Shown here: positions 8,707 through 22,730 of the stretch, piece by piece
Layout: the number at the start of each line of letters is the position of its first letter
Numbering within the stretch: the first letter of the stretch is position 1
From: Pelargonium cotyledonis
Lineage: Eukaryota > Streptophyta > Magnoliopsida > Geraniales > Geraniaceae
Assembly: GCA_036897625.1 (NCBI GenBank)
Contig: JAYMTA010000941.1
Location: forward strand, 1-22,860
Reading direction: 5' to 3'
DNA length: 22,860 nt
The notes under the pieces: generated by a model
Database searches by the model: none
What the model was told of the DNA's origin: nothing
What the model saw: the letters and a program-made list of their open reading frames with translations, nothing else
Made by a program: the position numbers and the translations under genes

Positions 8707-10150
8707 CGTTCCCGCAAGACGGAGGATCCATTATTAACTCCGATCTTGGATCGTAGAAAATGAAACTGCTGTGTAGACACTGCCTTAGTCATTGCAGTTT
8801 AGAAGCTTTTTTTTTTTTTTTAATAATTAAACATAATATAGATTAAGCAGATTAAACAGACATCAAGTTATTATATAACCATTGTTTGCTTAGGCCTTTA
8901 AAGCCCATTTTAGCTAACTTGCTTCCCAACAAAGTGGTAATCCAAAGCTAAATGGTTCATTCGAGATTGAAAAACCGGATTCGCACTTAAATAAATAGCC
9001 TCGACATTATCACAATAAATTGTTGGTGGATGGGATAAGTGAATGCCAAGTTTCTTCAATAAATTCTCAACCCAATTCAGTTCTGCAGAGGTATAAGCTA
9101 ATGTCCTATATTCAACTTTTGATGAAGATCTGGTCACTATTCTTTGTTTGGAAGATTTCCACGAAACAATATTGTTGCCAAGATACAAAACATATGATGA
9201 AATAGAACTTCGATCCTCATAATTTCCACCCACAATCGTCATCACTAAATGTAGATAAACATAAAGGCGAATGTTTTTTTTTAAGTAACAAGCCATGAAA
9301 AATGGAGCCTTTCAAATAACGAACAACCCGCTTTAAACTTTGTCAATGAATCTCAGTGGGAGAATGCATGTACTGAGAGAGCTTATTGACTGCATATGCA
9401 ACATCAGGCCGAGTAAGATTTAGATATTGAAGAGCACCAATCAACTGGCGATATTTTGTAGCGTCCGCAGCAGTGAACCCATCATTCAATTCAAATGATG
9501 TTGAGGTTGAGAGAGGAGTTTGTATCTCCTTTGCACCGTCCAACTGAAATCGAATGAGAATTTCTCGAATATATTTTTGTTGTGATAAAAATATTTCATG
9601 AGGCAATTGAATCACCTCTACTCCCAAAAAATAATTCAAGTCTCCCAAATCTTTGAGGAAAAAACTAGCGGATAACTTGGCAAGAAATCTTGCTAAGAAA
9701 TTAGTATTATTGCTCGTGACAATAATGTCATCAATGTACACTAACATGTATAGTGTAATCCCTTCGTGAGCATATATATATAAATAACGAAGCATCAGAA
9801 ATTGCATTTTTAAAGTCTTGTTTGAGAATAAATGAACTTAGTTCCTTGTACCGTGCTCTTGGAGCTTGCTTTAATCCATATGATGTCTTCTTCAACTTAC
9901 ATAGGTGGCTAGGGAATTGAGTGTTGACAAATCCCGGAGGTTCTATTACATATACCTCTTCAGTTAACGTCCCTTGTAAAAAAGTAATGTTAAGGTCAAG
10001 TTGGCAGAGTGGCCACCATTCATGACTAACTAATTAATTAATTTTGTACTAATTCTATTCTACTGCATTAATCACTTTAACATGTTTTGTATTTTTCTGG
10101 ACTTGGATTGAAAACGCCCCATACGAAGTCAACATGATTGGGTTTTCGTT
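8707..10150 (-). mobile_element. Ty1/copia retrotransposon, pol 3' part (broken fossil)
   Basis: Reading the minus strand from about 10150 down to 8910, translated pieces match the copia reverse transcriptase (including the YxDD catalytic motif near 9740 and the following connection region) and then the copia RNase H domain near the left end. A T-rich tract (8807-8822, poly-A on the minus strand) lies in the 3' untranslated part. Capsid, protease, integrase and the 5' LTR are absent from the window. The coding region has several breaks (about four or more), so it is inactive. Confidence 0.85.
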
Positions 10151-10486
10151 TTTACAAGTATATTCTCCTAAACTGGCTTGCTCTAAAAATTGATTGGGTT
10201 TGTTTTATGCAACTCTAATCTGCCAAAAAAAATTGTATTGGATTTTAGGTGCTCATAAATTCAACATCTCTCGTATTATACTTGAACTTAAGAAATTCAT
10301 AGCTTTTCTGTTTGAATGCCTGTTTGAGTGTTTTTTATGTGATTTATCAAGAGGAATACGAATTACTAATTCGGTTTAAAATAATAATGCACTCATGAGC
10401 AATCCTATATTTTAATCCTGAATATTTTTTTTTTATAATGTTTATCAATTTTTAAATGGCAAGTAACTTTTTTACATAATTATTAC
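10151..10486. other. AT-rich spacer, nothing recognised
   Basis: No gene, inverted repeat or clear element end is visible here. It could include decayed upstream copia sequence. Confidence 0.4.
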
Positions 10487-11366
10487 AGAAGGATCATTTA
10501 TATTTGACACCTTCTTCACTAGGCACTCTTATTGCAACTATAGGACCCTTGATCCATTCTATCAGTTAAAACTAACGTTAGTGTATCAAAAGACATGAAT
10601 AGCCCCATCTTCTTCATCTTCAACCCCCAAAACCCTAAGAACCTATCCATGGAGGAAGAGTCGGCATCACATGCTCCGTCGTCTCGGCGGCGGCAATGCT
10701 AACTAGGACGCTCACTCGTTTTCCTTAGTTGCAAACTCATCTTTTTCATCTTCTTCTCTTTCAACTTCATCTCTTTAAGCTCATCTCATCTCTCTCACAA
10801 ACTCATAAATTCTTCTCTTTCCCAACAACCGACAAAAGACAATGACTTCAACCCATCTCATTTTCAAGATTTAGTCTCGATGTGGTCATATGGTGAATAT
10901 GAATTTTGACGAATTGACTATAATTTTGGTGATATATTTTATGTTATTCTTAAATTTGGTTTACTTTTGATGTATTTACATTCATAAATTAATTAAATGA
11001 ATCAATAAATCAACACATATTAAATCTAGAAAATTTGTATTTAAAAGAAAAATCTGAAAATTTTGAATTTTTCAGCGAATGTTTGAAGTTTCTAACAAAA
11101 ATTGTTGAAGAACATGTCGGAATATTTAAACATTCAACCATAAAAAAAAGTTCGGGGGTCTTTTTGTAGTTTCCTCAGAGACTAATAAGGGCATTTATGT
11201 CATTTACAAGATACTTAGATCATGTGCATGTTACGTGATACATAGAATAAGAATTTTTGTTAATTTTAACTGACGGATGAGACAAATAATAGATCAAGAG
11301 TCTTAGAGTTGCAAAAAAGGGTAGGGGTGTCTATTGCAGAAGATGTCAATGATAAGTGATCTTTCT
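10487..11366. mobile_element. Long-inverted-repeat DNA element, about 0.9 kb (MULE/foldback type)
   Basis: The left arm (about 10487-10577) and right arm (about 11260-11366) are inverted copies over about 90-105 bp. They share words such as AGAA.GATCA.TTAT, TTGACA.CTTCT, TTGCAACT and CTTGATC, and end with CAGTTAAAA.TAAC. The interior is AT-rich with a short GC-richer stretch (about 10650-10720) and codes for nothing I recognise. No clean target duplication is seen (ATAATT occurs near both ends). Long arms without transposase fit a Mutator-like or foldback non-autonomous element, now diverged. Confidence 0.6.
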
Positions 11367-12019
11367 ATAATTTTCTCTAGTTTTAATTTGGGAAGATGTC
11401 AATGATACGTAATCCCACATCGAATTTTTATTTATTCTTAAATAAATATATAAGAGTGTCACATAAGAATGATTCATAATATGTTGTTTCAAAAAGTAAA
11501 AATAAAGGTAAATTTAGTACCCAAACTTATAGCGAAAATTAATTTAGTGCCCAAACTTTTATTCTACCAGATATCGAAACTAATCTATTATTTTGAACTC
11601 GATTTGGTTAGACTCCGTCAACTATTCAGTTAAATGATGTCCAAATGTACTGACGAATGCTTAGGTGGAAAAAATTGTTTGACGTGGCAAAAACTTAAAC
11701 ACTCTCGTTGATGCTGGTGTTGATATTATTAAGTTTTATAATTATAAAATGAAATAAAAAATAAAACTCCCACTCTCCCACCTCTTCCTTCTCTTACTCT
11801 CCCACAATATCAAGCAGAGCTTGCTTGTCCTCCAATGGCAACAAAACCAAACCCAAGAACAAAATTGCAGACAATCCATTCTTTCATCATGCTATTCTTC
11901 TACTTCTGATTATGCACATACAAAACAATTGAACTCATAATTGCATTGCTTCAAAAGCTAGAAGAAATAGAAATGTCATCCAATAACACAATAAAACAAA
12001 AAAAAATTGCGAATAATTA
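11367..12019. other. AT-rich intergenic sequence with repeat debris
   Basis: Two close copies of a TTTAGT(A/G)CCCAAACTT motif lie at about 11514 and 11544, a motif often seen at the ends of decayed plant transposons. There is also a TCCCACATCG word near 11412 of the kind found in plant LTRs. No gene is seen and no element can be delimited. Confidence 0.4.
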
Positions 12020-12023
12020 AATG

Positions 12024-12352
12024 GTAAAATAATCAACTTGATCCACGAATTTTTATGTTTTGATTTAGTTTAATCGTTAAACTTATTTTAACTCAAAATG
12101 AGCCATTAACATTAATGTTTAAACCAAATTTGGTCTATAAACTTTTTAAAACCCAAAATAGCACTTGAACTTTCAAATCTAAACTCAATTTAGCTTATGA
12201 ACTTTTTATATAAATTCTTATGACAAAGTTTGGGCTAAAAAAAAAGTTTGGAACCAAATTGGATCAAAACAAAAAAGTTCACAAACTATTTTGAGTTTTA
12301 AGTTAAGTCAAAATCTGAAAAGATGTAGTGATCAAATTGTGTCTTTTATCTA
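12024..12352. mobile_element. Possible decayed palindromic MITE
   Basis: The left part (about 12031-12106) and the reverse complement of the right part (about 12280-12345) share CAA.TTGATC, a TTTTGA.TTA stretch and AACTCAAAAT in the same order, with a gap of about 15 bases. The arms are strongly diverged and no target duplication is evident. Confidence 0.3.
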
Positions 12353-12539
12353 ATCTTATTTGAAGTTATAACATAAAAGAAAATAACCAAACAAAAAATC
12401 ATAGGAAAATAACATACAACGGATATGGAAAATATGCAAATCACCAGGCCTAGTGGTTAGGGAAGCCGAGGCCACAATCCTAAATGAACTCAAGGAAATG
12501 AACCCATAGTCAACGACAAAGACAAATATAGAAATCAAA

Positions 12540-12847
12540 GTAGGTAAAAGATGTTCGACCTACTTGGCACCATAAGAATTTTGGTTTACGTTTCTCGAGT
12601 TCGGCAACAATCCAAGACATGACCTTCTACACAATATCACCTACACTTAGAGGAGCACCAAACCCCATTAAGCGGACTTGCAATAATTAGTTGATCGATT
12701 CCACAATTAGCGTTGTTCAAGTTTTGTTAATTTTCATTTGTCCTCTCATTTCACTGTTTCACTATCTTGTATTTTCGGGCTGTGTGTACCTTGTTCCATA
12801 CTTTAGATATCTAATAAATATAGGAGTATTTTTGTTGATAAAAAAAA
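12540..12847 (+). mobile_element. Possible LINE 3' tail
   Basis: The stretch ends in TTTTTGTTGAT followed by an A run (12840-12847), very like the 3' ends of plant L1 LINEs. The sequence before it is non-coding. No target duplication was identified, so the left limit is a guess. Confidence 0.28.
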
Positions 12848-13225
12848 CATACACGAGTGTATACCAATATTTAGGGTTTAATTTTAGGACATTCTGTCCA
12901 TAACTTTGACTTTTACAAGTATTGAATTTTGTTTTATTAGAAGATCTGCTAATCAAGAGGTTCACTGTCTTTCTAGATCGTCAAGTTTTTTGACAGGTTC
13001 TTCTACTTGGATTGGTAGCTCATGTCCTATTGATGTAACGAACTTGATTTCGATTTCTTTGAATTAGTTATTTAAAAAATATTAATGTTCATGCCAAAAC
13101 AAATATAGAAAATTAGAAAACAGGACAAATGTACATCTTTCCACAAAAGAGCTTAAACAGGGGCACTTTTGTAATTTAACAAATAACGAGAAAAAAATAA
13201 TAATTAATTCATGGTACTGTCCTCG
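12848..13225. other. Intergenic region upstream of SnRK1 (probable promoter)
   Basis: AT-rich sequence without a recognisable gene. It abuts the purine-rich SnRK1 leader and probably holds its promoter. I see no convincing TATA box close to the leader. Confidence 0.4.
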
Positions 13226-13229
13226 ATTC

Positions 13230-13357
13230 TCGATTCCCAGAGAGAGATCGTTGAAAGCAATAGCAGAGAGACAGATATTGGCGAATTGGGTTCCATTTCT
13301 GCATTTCAGATCCCTCCTTCTGCATTAGCCCTCAAGTTTTCCACCCTTTTCTTCATC
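13230..13357 (+). other. Probable 5'-UTR exon of SnRK1
   Basis: A GA-rich then CT-rich leader-like segment with no ATG, ending at a textbook donor (CTTCATC|GTAAGT). SnRK1 alpha genes commonly have a non-coding first exon followed by an intron. The left limit (transcription start) is inferred from base composition only. Confidence 0.55.
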
Positions 13358-14495
13358 GTAAGTCTCTGAAATTATACATATATGTATGTGTCGATGTATT
13401 TGCTTATTTACCAATCGGACGAAATGGCCCGAATCGAGATTTTGAAATGGACGTCTATTGCAGCTTAGGGCTAGATTGGATTGCGCAATTGGGATTGTGG
13501 TGTTGCGATTCGAGCTTCATTTGCTGGTTTTTTTTTGATGTTACTAGAATTAGGGTTGAATTTAAGGCTTCTATTTGTTTCTGATTTTTATTCGTTATTC
13601 GTTTGTTAATGCCGTTTCGTATTGGGCAAAACGTTTTGGGTTTATTGGAAAATGAGGAACGTCCAATCCTTTTGCATCTGGAACTGTTCTGAGGGAAAGT
13701 TTTTATTTTTATTTTAATTTTTTTTATGAGAATTCTCAGCTGTTGATTATATTCCTGATATGAAATTTGAATCCCTAATTTGTTGATGGACTAAATAGAT
13801 GATTTAGCCCAATTAGAGGATTATGATTTGTTGATCTAATAATCATAGATTTTTATTATTGTTTACTCAGTAATTTGAGTGGATGTATGACAAATATGGT
13901 GTACTTCTTATGTCAGCCCTGTTCGTAAAACGAATTTCATGTACGAAAGCAATCCTCATTATCCGGAACGGCTGATTTTCACAATTAATTAGCCGGTCTT
14001 GCTGTAAATTGTTTTTTGTGTGCAAAATGCTCTTTGTCCCAAAATCTGTTGTACAAAGTGATGTGACAATCTACATGGCTGGTTATTTATTAAGTTGAAA
14101 TGATTAATAACCCAACATGTAAGATACCACCACCCTCTCATTAATTTCTGGCGTGGAATGCCTAGTTTATAAGATCTTTTTGGTGCATTATCATTCGACT
14201 AAGTCATCAATAAAATAATTGATATGTCATATCAAATTAATTAACACATAATTTTGTATAAACATTTTTTGTAAAATATTTGGTACATCTTTTTTGTCTC
14301 AATTTACTTGTGCCTACGTGGTTGCATGTTGAGGAAACACTAGCTTGCTTCATTGAAATACACGTGTCTCATTATATACAGCAATTTCCTTTTCCACAAG
14401 CGTCCTGCTGTAACTGTTCTTTAATGATAGCGTGCATTAATGTATCCCTTCCATCCTAATTTGATTTTCTATCTACAATCATGCATGTGCAAAAG
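13358..14495 (+). other. 5'-UTR intron of SnRK1 (acceptor uncertain)
   Basis: The intron is about 1.0-1.1 kb. Candidate acceptors are ATATACAG ending at 14381, CCACAAG ending at 14400, and GCAAAAG ending at 14495. The first is the best by consensus but would leave two upstream ORFs in the mRNA; the last removes them. The intron holds nothing else that I recognise. Confidence 0.4.
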
Positions 14496-14501
14496 AAAAA
14501 A

Positions 14502-18637
<4,136 letters not shown>

Positions 18638-18703
18638 AACGAGAGAGACTGCATTAGCAAGAAGACTTTTGTCTGGTAATTCCCTGTGATGCCTGTGAAT
18701 AAA
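18638..18703 (+). terminator. SnRK1 3' UTR with polyadenylation signal
   Basis: An AATAAA hexamer at 18698-18703 lies 61 bases after the stop codon. An exon-like GC-richer stretch at about 18800-18865 ending in TTTGCAG|GTAG follows; it could belong to a longer alternative 3' UTR, but I cannot assign it. Confidence 0.5.
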
Positions 18704-19219
18704 AACCTTACTATGTATATATTTACTCAGTCAGGTTTGGTCTTCACTGCTTATTTACTTTGACTCTCCTTTTCCGGTTTCTCGAATTAGTGTTTATGTA
18801 GTTGGCAAATAGCCGTGTTATTGAGCCAGTCTTCGATGACGAAGAAGCGGAGGCTAATTTGCAGGTAGTTCTGGGTTTTGACAGTCTGCCTCACTAGATC
18901 ATTCCTATGTTTCTTAAAATTGAATTTTATGAATTAATCTTAACAATCTATGAGAAATGTATCTTTTTATTTTCTTCTTCTGTTGGCAAATCTGTCATGT
19001 GTAATGTGGTTTAGTTACTGTTATTAAATCTGCCTTTAATATCATGAAGTGTGAATTAGTAGTTTTCTTGAATTCTAGCCAATATGAAGATTTGGTATGA
19101 ACATATCATCATGAATCTATCAATTGATATATTTTCAAGGTCTAATGGAAGCTGAACTGAAAAAAATGCAATTTATACTCTGGAACTAAAAAAATGTAAA
19201 GCTAGTGACTCTATTTGAG
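18704..19219. other. Intergenic sequence downstream of SnRK1
   Basis: AT-rich and without a recognisable gene apart from the exon-like stretch at about 18800-18865, which shows no family similarity I know. Confidence 0.4.
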
Positions 19220-19227
19220 CTACACAA

Positions 19228-19340
19228 TATGGGGTAGCTCTCTCCTTTAACCCCCACCCCATCTCACCTAACGTAATGAGGTTTGAACTCATGACCTCTC
19301 ACATGGAGACGTGTGTTCTTGACCATTGTGTCATTCTTTA
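19228..19340 (-). mobile_element. tRNA-derived SINE-like unit
   Basis: On the minus strand, a box-A-like GACACAATGGTCA (19332 to 19320) is followed about 30 bp later by a box-B-like GAGTTCAAACC (19290 to 19280). This is the internal RNA polymerase III promoter layout of plant SINEs, with the GAGAGGTCATGAGTTC context often seen in them. A C/G-rich region follows. The ends and target duplication are not resolved. Confidence 0.45.
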
Positions 19341-19517
19341 GAGGACAGCCCGTGACTGATTGGACCAAATGGATTTGGTCATATCTTTTTACCAAATCAA
19401 TCGGTCTGGTTTAGTTTAAATCGAATCTCTAATGTACTTTTTGTTATGAATAAAAATTATTGCTTATTTTTTATTGTAGAAAAAAGGTTCTTATATGTCA
19501 TGTGGAATGATATATTT

Positions 19518-20038
19518 CGGGTTATTACATAAGCATTATCTGTGGTTTTGTTCACAAACCGATTACTACTAAATTTGAAAATTCAGGATGCATAACTCTC
19601 TTAAAGTTTATTTTATGCCTATTAAGTATTAACTACCTTAAACTTGAAATTTCAAATTTTGTTGTTTAAAAATACTATTATACCTTTAAAAGTTTCAAAT
19701 AATGGTAATCATTTGAATTTGTGAAAAAAAATCAATAGTCTTTTACATGATAAATTCTTTTTGTTTTCTCTTATGAATTACAAAATATATATATAAATCA
19801 CATGTCAAAGATTATAACTTGTGAGAGACTATTAATTTTTCTTCACAAATTCAAATAGACACCATTATTGGAAAACTTAAAATAAAATAAAGGGTATAAT
19901 AGTCTTTTTAGAGAATAAATTTTGGATAAAGTTTAATCGTCGTGGACAAATACTTTATAAGAGCTATGTGTCGTAGATTTAAATTGGGTAATTATCTGTT
20001 TGTGGATAAAACCACAAAAAATGTTTATATAATAACCT
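19518..20038. mobile_element. 521-bp foldback MITE with arms of about 235 bp
   Basis: The left arm (about 19518-19757) and right arm (about 19806-20038) are inverted copies over almost their full length, with shared ordered blocks GGTTATTA.ATAA.CATT, TGTGGTTTT, CACAAAC, ACTATTATACC, AATAATGGT, ATTTGAATTTGTGAA and TCAATAGTCT-like. The loop is only about 50 bp. The flanking nonamers GATATATTT and TGTATATTT agree at seven of nine positions, which fits an aged Mutator-type 9-bp duplication. There is no coding capacity. Confidence 0.72.
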
Positions 20039-20087
20039 TGTATATTTTTTTGGGTACACCAACGCACAATAAGAACATCACAATGTA

Positions 20088-20275
20088 TTTATTTTTTATT
20101 ATCAACAAATGATACTTTTATTGAAAAGCCCGAAAAGACGATCGATAAATGTACAAAGCGAAAATTAAAAAGCAAGGCAACGACAAGAGAGCCGAAAACT
20201 AATAAGTTAGTTAATAATATTACAATACATGCTCTTATATAGGTTAACCACTTGATCTGTGGACGATGATTCAAT
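20088..20275 (-). mobile_element. Possible LINE 3' tail
   Basis: On the minus strand the stretch ends CAATAAAAGTATCATTTGTT followed by GATAATAAAAAAT, close to plant L1 LINE 3' ends. It has no coding motifs and no target duplication was found. The left and right limits are approximate. Confidence 0.28.
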
Positions 20276-20640
20276 GTCGATATACAATGATATTACTATA
20301 ACATCGTAATTAAGAGTCGAATGTTTAATATTTTGGATCAATTTTGACGGTGATTTTAATACAAACGTCAAAAGATCATCTATATTAAAGAATGAAACTA
20401 CAATAGTCCGATCATTTATTTATTGTTCATAAATAGTAAACCATTGTGTGATCCACTACCAAGATATTTTGGGTCAATTACGTACGAATGAAGCGTTTTG
20501 AATAGCTACTCCATGTAGTGTAAATCAACTGACAGTAAAGGAATTGCGTGATCCACTTCAAGTGTGGAGTAATATAATTGATTGTGTATATAGTTTTATT
20601 TTAAAGGGCATTCCATAAAAGATTACGATGCATGAAAAAA
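20276..20640. other. AT-rich intergenic spacer
   Basis: No gene seen. The decamer GTGATCCACT occurs twice (near 20458 and 20548); otherwise nothing stands out. Confidence 0.4.
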
Positions 20641-21965
20641 TAAATCAATTTTGAGATGGTGGCTAGGGTTAGGCCTGAGGCGACGAAAGATGGTGAGACA
20701 GTGTTGGTGGAAAAAGTGGATCCCAAGCTAGTCGACGAAGAAGGTGAAGGTGAAGGCGTCGGCATTGAGGACTCGGTGATAACAAATACGAAAAGGGTAG
20801 AGGCTACCCTGTGGAGAAGGAGGAGTTGTCTTTCTGAGATAAATTAACTACTTCAATTTGAAAGAAAAAAGGAAGCACTCCTCAAACACTAGAGGCCGGG
20901 ATCGTTTCCCGCTTGATTATCCATTAGAACTCTATGCGAAGGAGGGTAGCTCAACCTGCGTGTTCCAGAGCTAGCATAGAAAACAGAATGTACGTAGGGA
21001 TTCAGTGGAAAGACTATCTGATTGTCCTCCCTTGGGCTGAGGACAATATGGAAAGAATAAATCATCTATAAAACCAAAATACTTGTTGTGACTCCTCCTT
21101 CAATACTTGTTAGTTGTTAGCGCATCACAAGTAGCCTCCCAGGGCCAATGGGGTTGGGCGATGCCCTACACGAGCGGCTGTTAATGCCACTAGGAATGGT
21201 ATATGATCGCGATATGATGCATTGATTGACTTGAATGAGCAGTAAGAAAAATATGTATTGAGAAGCTACAGGCAGTAGCACCGAGAGTTGTGGCAGGTAC
21301 GGACGTACGGTACGATCTTGTGGGGCAGGTACATCTTCCCGTTGGAAGACAGGTCCGACACTTGTACCGACTGTCTTTGAATCACTAAACTGGGGCTTAT
21401 TCGTTACACCCTCACATGCTTCGGCTTGGAGCGAGACCCTTCCGCTTCGAGGAAATGTGGATTTCCCTCCCAGGTCGAGTCGGTCAACTTTAATGATGTC
21501 AATTGTCAAGTCATGGATCATTTGGTTGGGCTTCGTGATAGGCTTTGGGTTTGGAATTTTCGGCAATATTTTTTACAGGAAAAAAATAACAGTTAAGGAG
21601 ACTAGACGGAGCCCGACATGAGCTCCAACCCTACCATTAAGATAACTTGTTTGGGTTGGAGGTAAGTCTGCTTGTCGAATTGGATCAGTGTTTTGAACAT
21701 GAAGAAACTTTATGACATCAAAAAGTCTAGAAATGATGCCATATGCTCGGGTGACCGGAACACCCACTATTTTCATCGCAGGAGAAGAGGGCACATCTTG
21801 GCGCTCAAGGGCTGAGGATGGTTCATGGGTTGAGGGGGATGACAAGCTATGGCGATTAAATACTTTGAATCTTTTTCGAGTCGACTTTGGTATTTCAGCT
21901 AGTAAATGAGATTTAATATGGCCCGGTGATTGGATCAGATGATGCCCGAGAGTTGTGTGAGGAGG
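20641..21965. other. Unassigned GC-richer block, possible remnant of a larger element
   Basis: The block is clearly less AT-rich than both flanks. It holds a short plus-strand frame (20656-20847, acidic and glycine-rich) and two minus-strand frames (21117-21566 and 21573-21845) without a match to any family I recognise. The two minus-strand frames share a weak R(Q/E)DVP motif. I find no LTR pair, terminal inverted repeat or target duplication around the block. It may be a decayed transposon or captured gene fragments. Confidence 0.35.
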
Positions 21966-22522
21966 AAACTGTGTTACGTGAATTAAGTTATTTTAGTGTC
22001 TAATAACAACTGGTTGTATTTTTTTTTGATATAATAATTTGTAAATTGATTTTCAATTTGTATTTAAATTATATTTACTTTATAGTATTTAAAAAAGAGA
22101 AAATTGCATCTCATGGGGAATTGACTAATTGCAAAGATGTCACCAGGCATGCAAGGTTTTGCACATAACCCACCGAAACTTGCAATTCCGTTAACTTGGA
22201 TGGAAAATGACCAAACTACCATTTCCTTTATATTCTTAAATTAATTGAAGATTCTGGCGATCATATGAATATGTTGGTCGCCAGAATCTGTATTTTGTCG
22301 CCGAAAATAATGAATTTACCTTAAATTCTCAAATCAAACCAAAATAAACACAAATAAATACCAAATCAATCCTAGATAAACTCTAATCAAACTAAAATAA
22401 CACAGAATCATTTGAAATTGAACCAACCCAACAATTAAAATCACATATAAACATAAATAAATAAGCACCATCCCAACAATTAAAATCAGACATTTTTGAG
22501 ATCTGAATCGGAAAAATGCTAC
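21966..22522 (-). other. Start of cytochrome b5 intron 1 and unassigned sequence
   Basis: Beginning at the donor GT (22522-22521, minus strand) the sequence becomes AT-rich. It holds a short direct repeat CCCAACAATTAAAATCA (about 22428 and 22472) and a perfect 11-bp inverted repeat at 22250-22288. The stretch about 22100-22230 looks like transposon end sequence but cannot be assigned. Confidence 0.4.
22250..22288. repeat. Perfect 11-bp inverted repeat (hairpin)
   Basis: GATTCTGGCGA (22250-22260) and TCGCCAGAATC (22278-22288) are exact inverted copies around a 17-base loop. Confidence 0.8.
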
Positions 22523-22615
22523 CTTGCCACCGATAACAAGCCAACAGCCCTTGGGAATATTGTGCTCGGCGACTTGAGCAAGAGTGAAGACCTTCCCATC
22601 ACCGCCACCACCCAT
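22523..22615 (-). CDS. CB5: Cytochrome b5, first exon only (partial gene or fragment)
   Basis: The exon codes for 31 residues with the typical plant cytochrome b5 N-terminus: a short Gly-rich leader, KVFTLAQVAEHN, and GCWLVIGGK (residues 23-31). It ends at a GT donor exactly where plant CB5 genes usually have their first intron, before the VYDVT.FL..HPGGD haem-binding segment. The family is an ER-membrane electron carrier that supplies desaturases, hydroxylases and P450s. The next exon should lie to the left on the minus strand, but I find no HPGGD-coding stretch between 18640 and 22520. Either the intron is very long, or the rest was lost or displaced. A CATTTGCAG just upstream (about 22650) hints at a 5'-UTR intron acceptor. 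Confidence 0.75.
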
Positions 22616-22730
22616 TTGAAATGATTTCTTGTTGATGAACTTGTGTCTGCAAATGTTTGTGAATAAGACAAAGAAAGGTGATGGTGATGATGCAATAAGA
22701 AGAAGCTAATTTAACGGCGGTTCGTGGTCC

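Noticed and set aside
10062-10083. Stretch resembling the proposed copia LTR start at 8687-8707
   Set aside because: It lies within the decayed pol coding region, where flanking residues still match reverse transcriptase, so the similarity is probably chance in AT-rich DNA.
8807-10150. Copia fossil as a LINE-retroposed transcript, because of the A tract on its minus strand
   Set aside because: No matching target duplication exists at the two ends, and sequence beyond the tract still looks like the end of the copia element and the start of its LTR.
12444-12475. CCTAGTGGTTAGGG stretch like a tRNA or SINE box A
   Set aside because: No convincing box B follows at the right distance and no cloverleaf forms, so neither a tRNA gene nor a SINE is supported.
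21690-21760. Minus-strand frame reading FDVIKFL, similar to the VYDVTKFL start of cytochrome b5 exon 2
   Set aside because: The HPGGD haem ligand segment that must follow is absent and no good acceptor precedes it. Likely coincidence.
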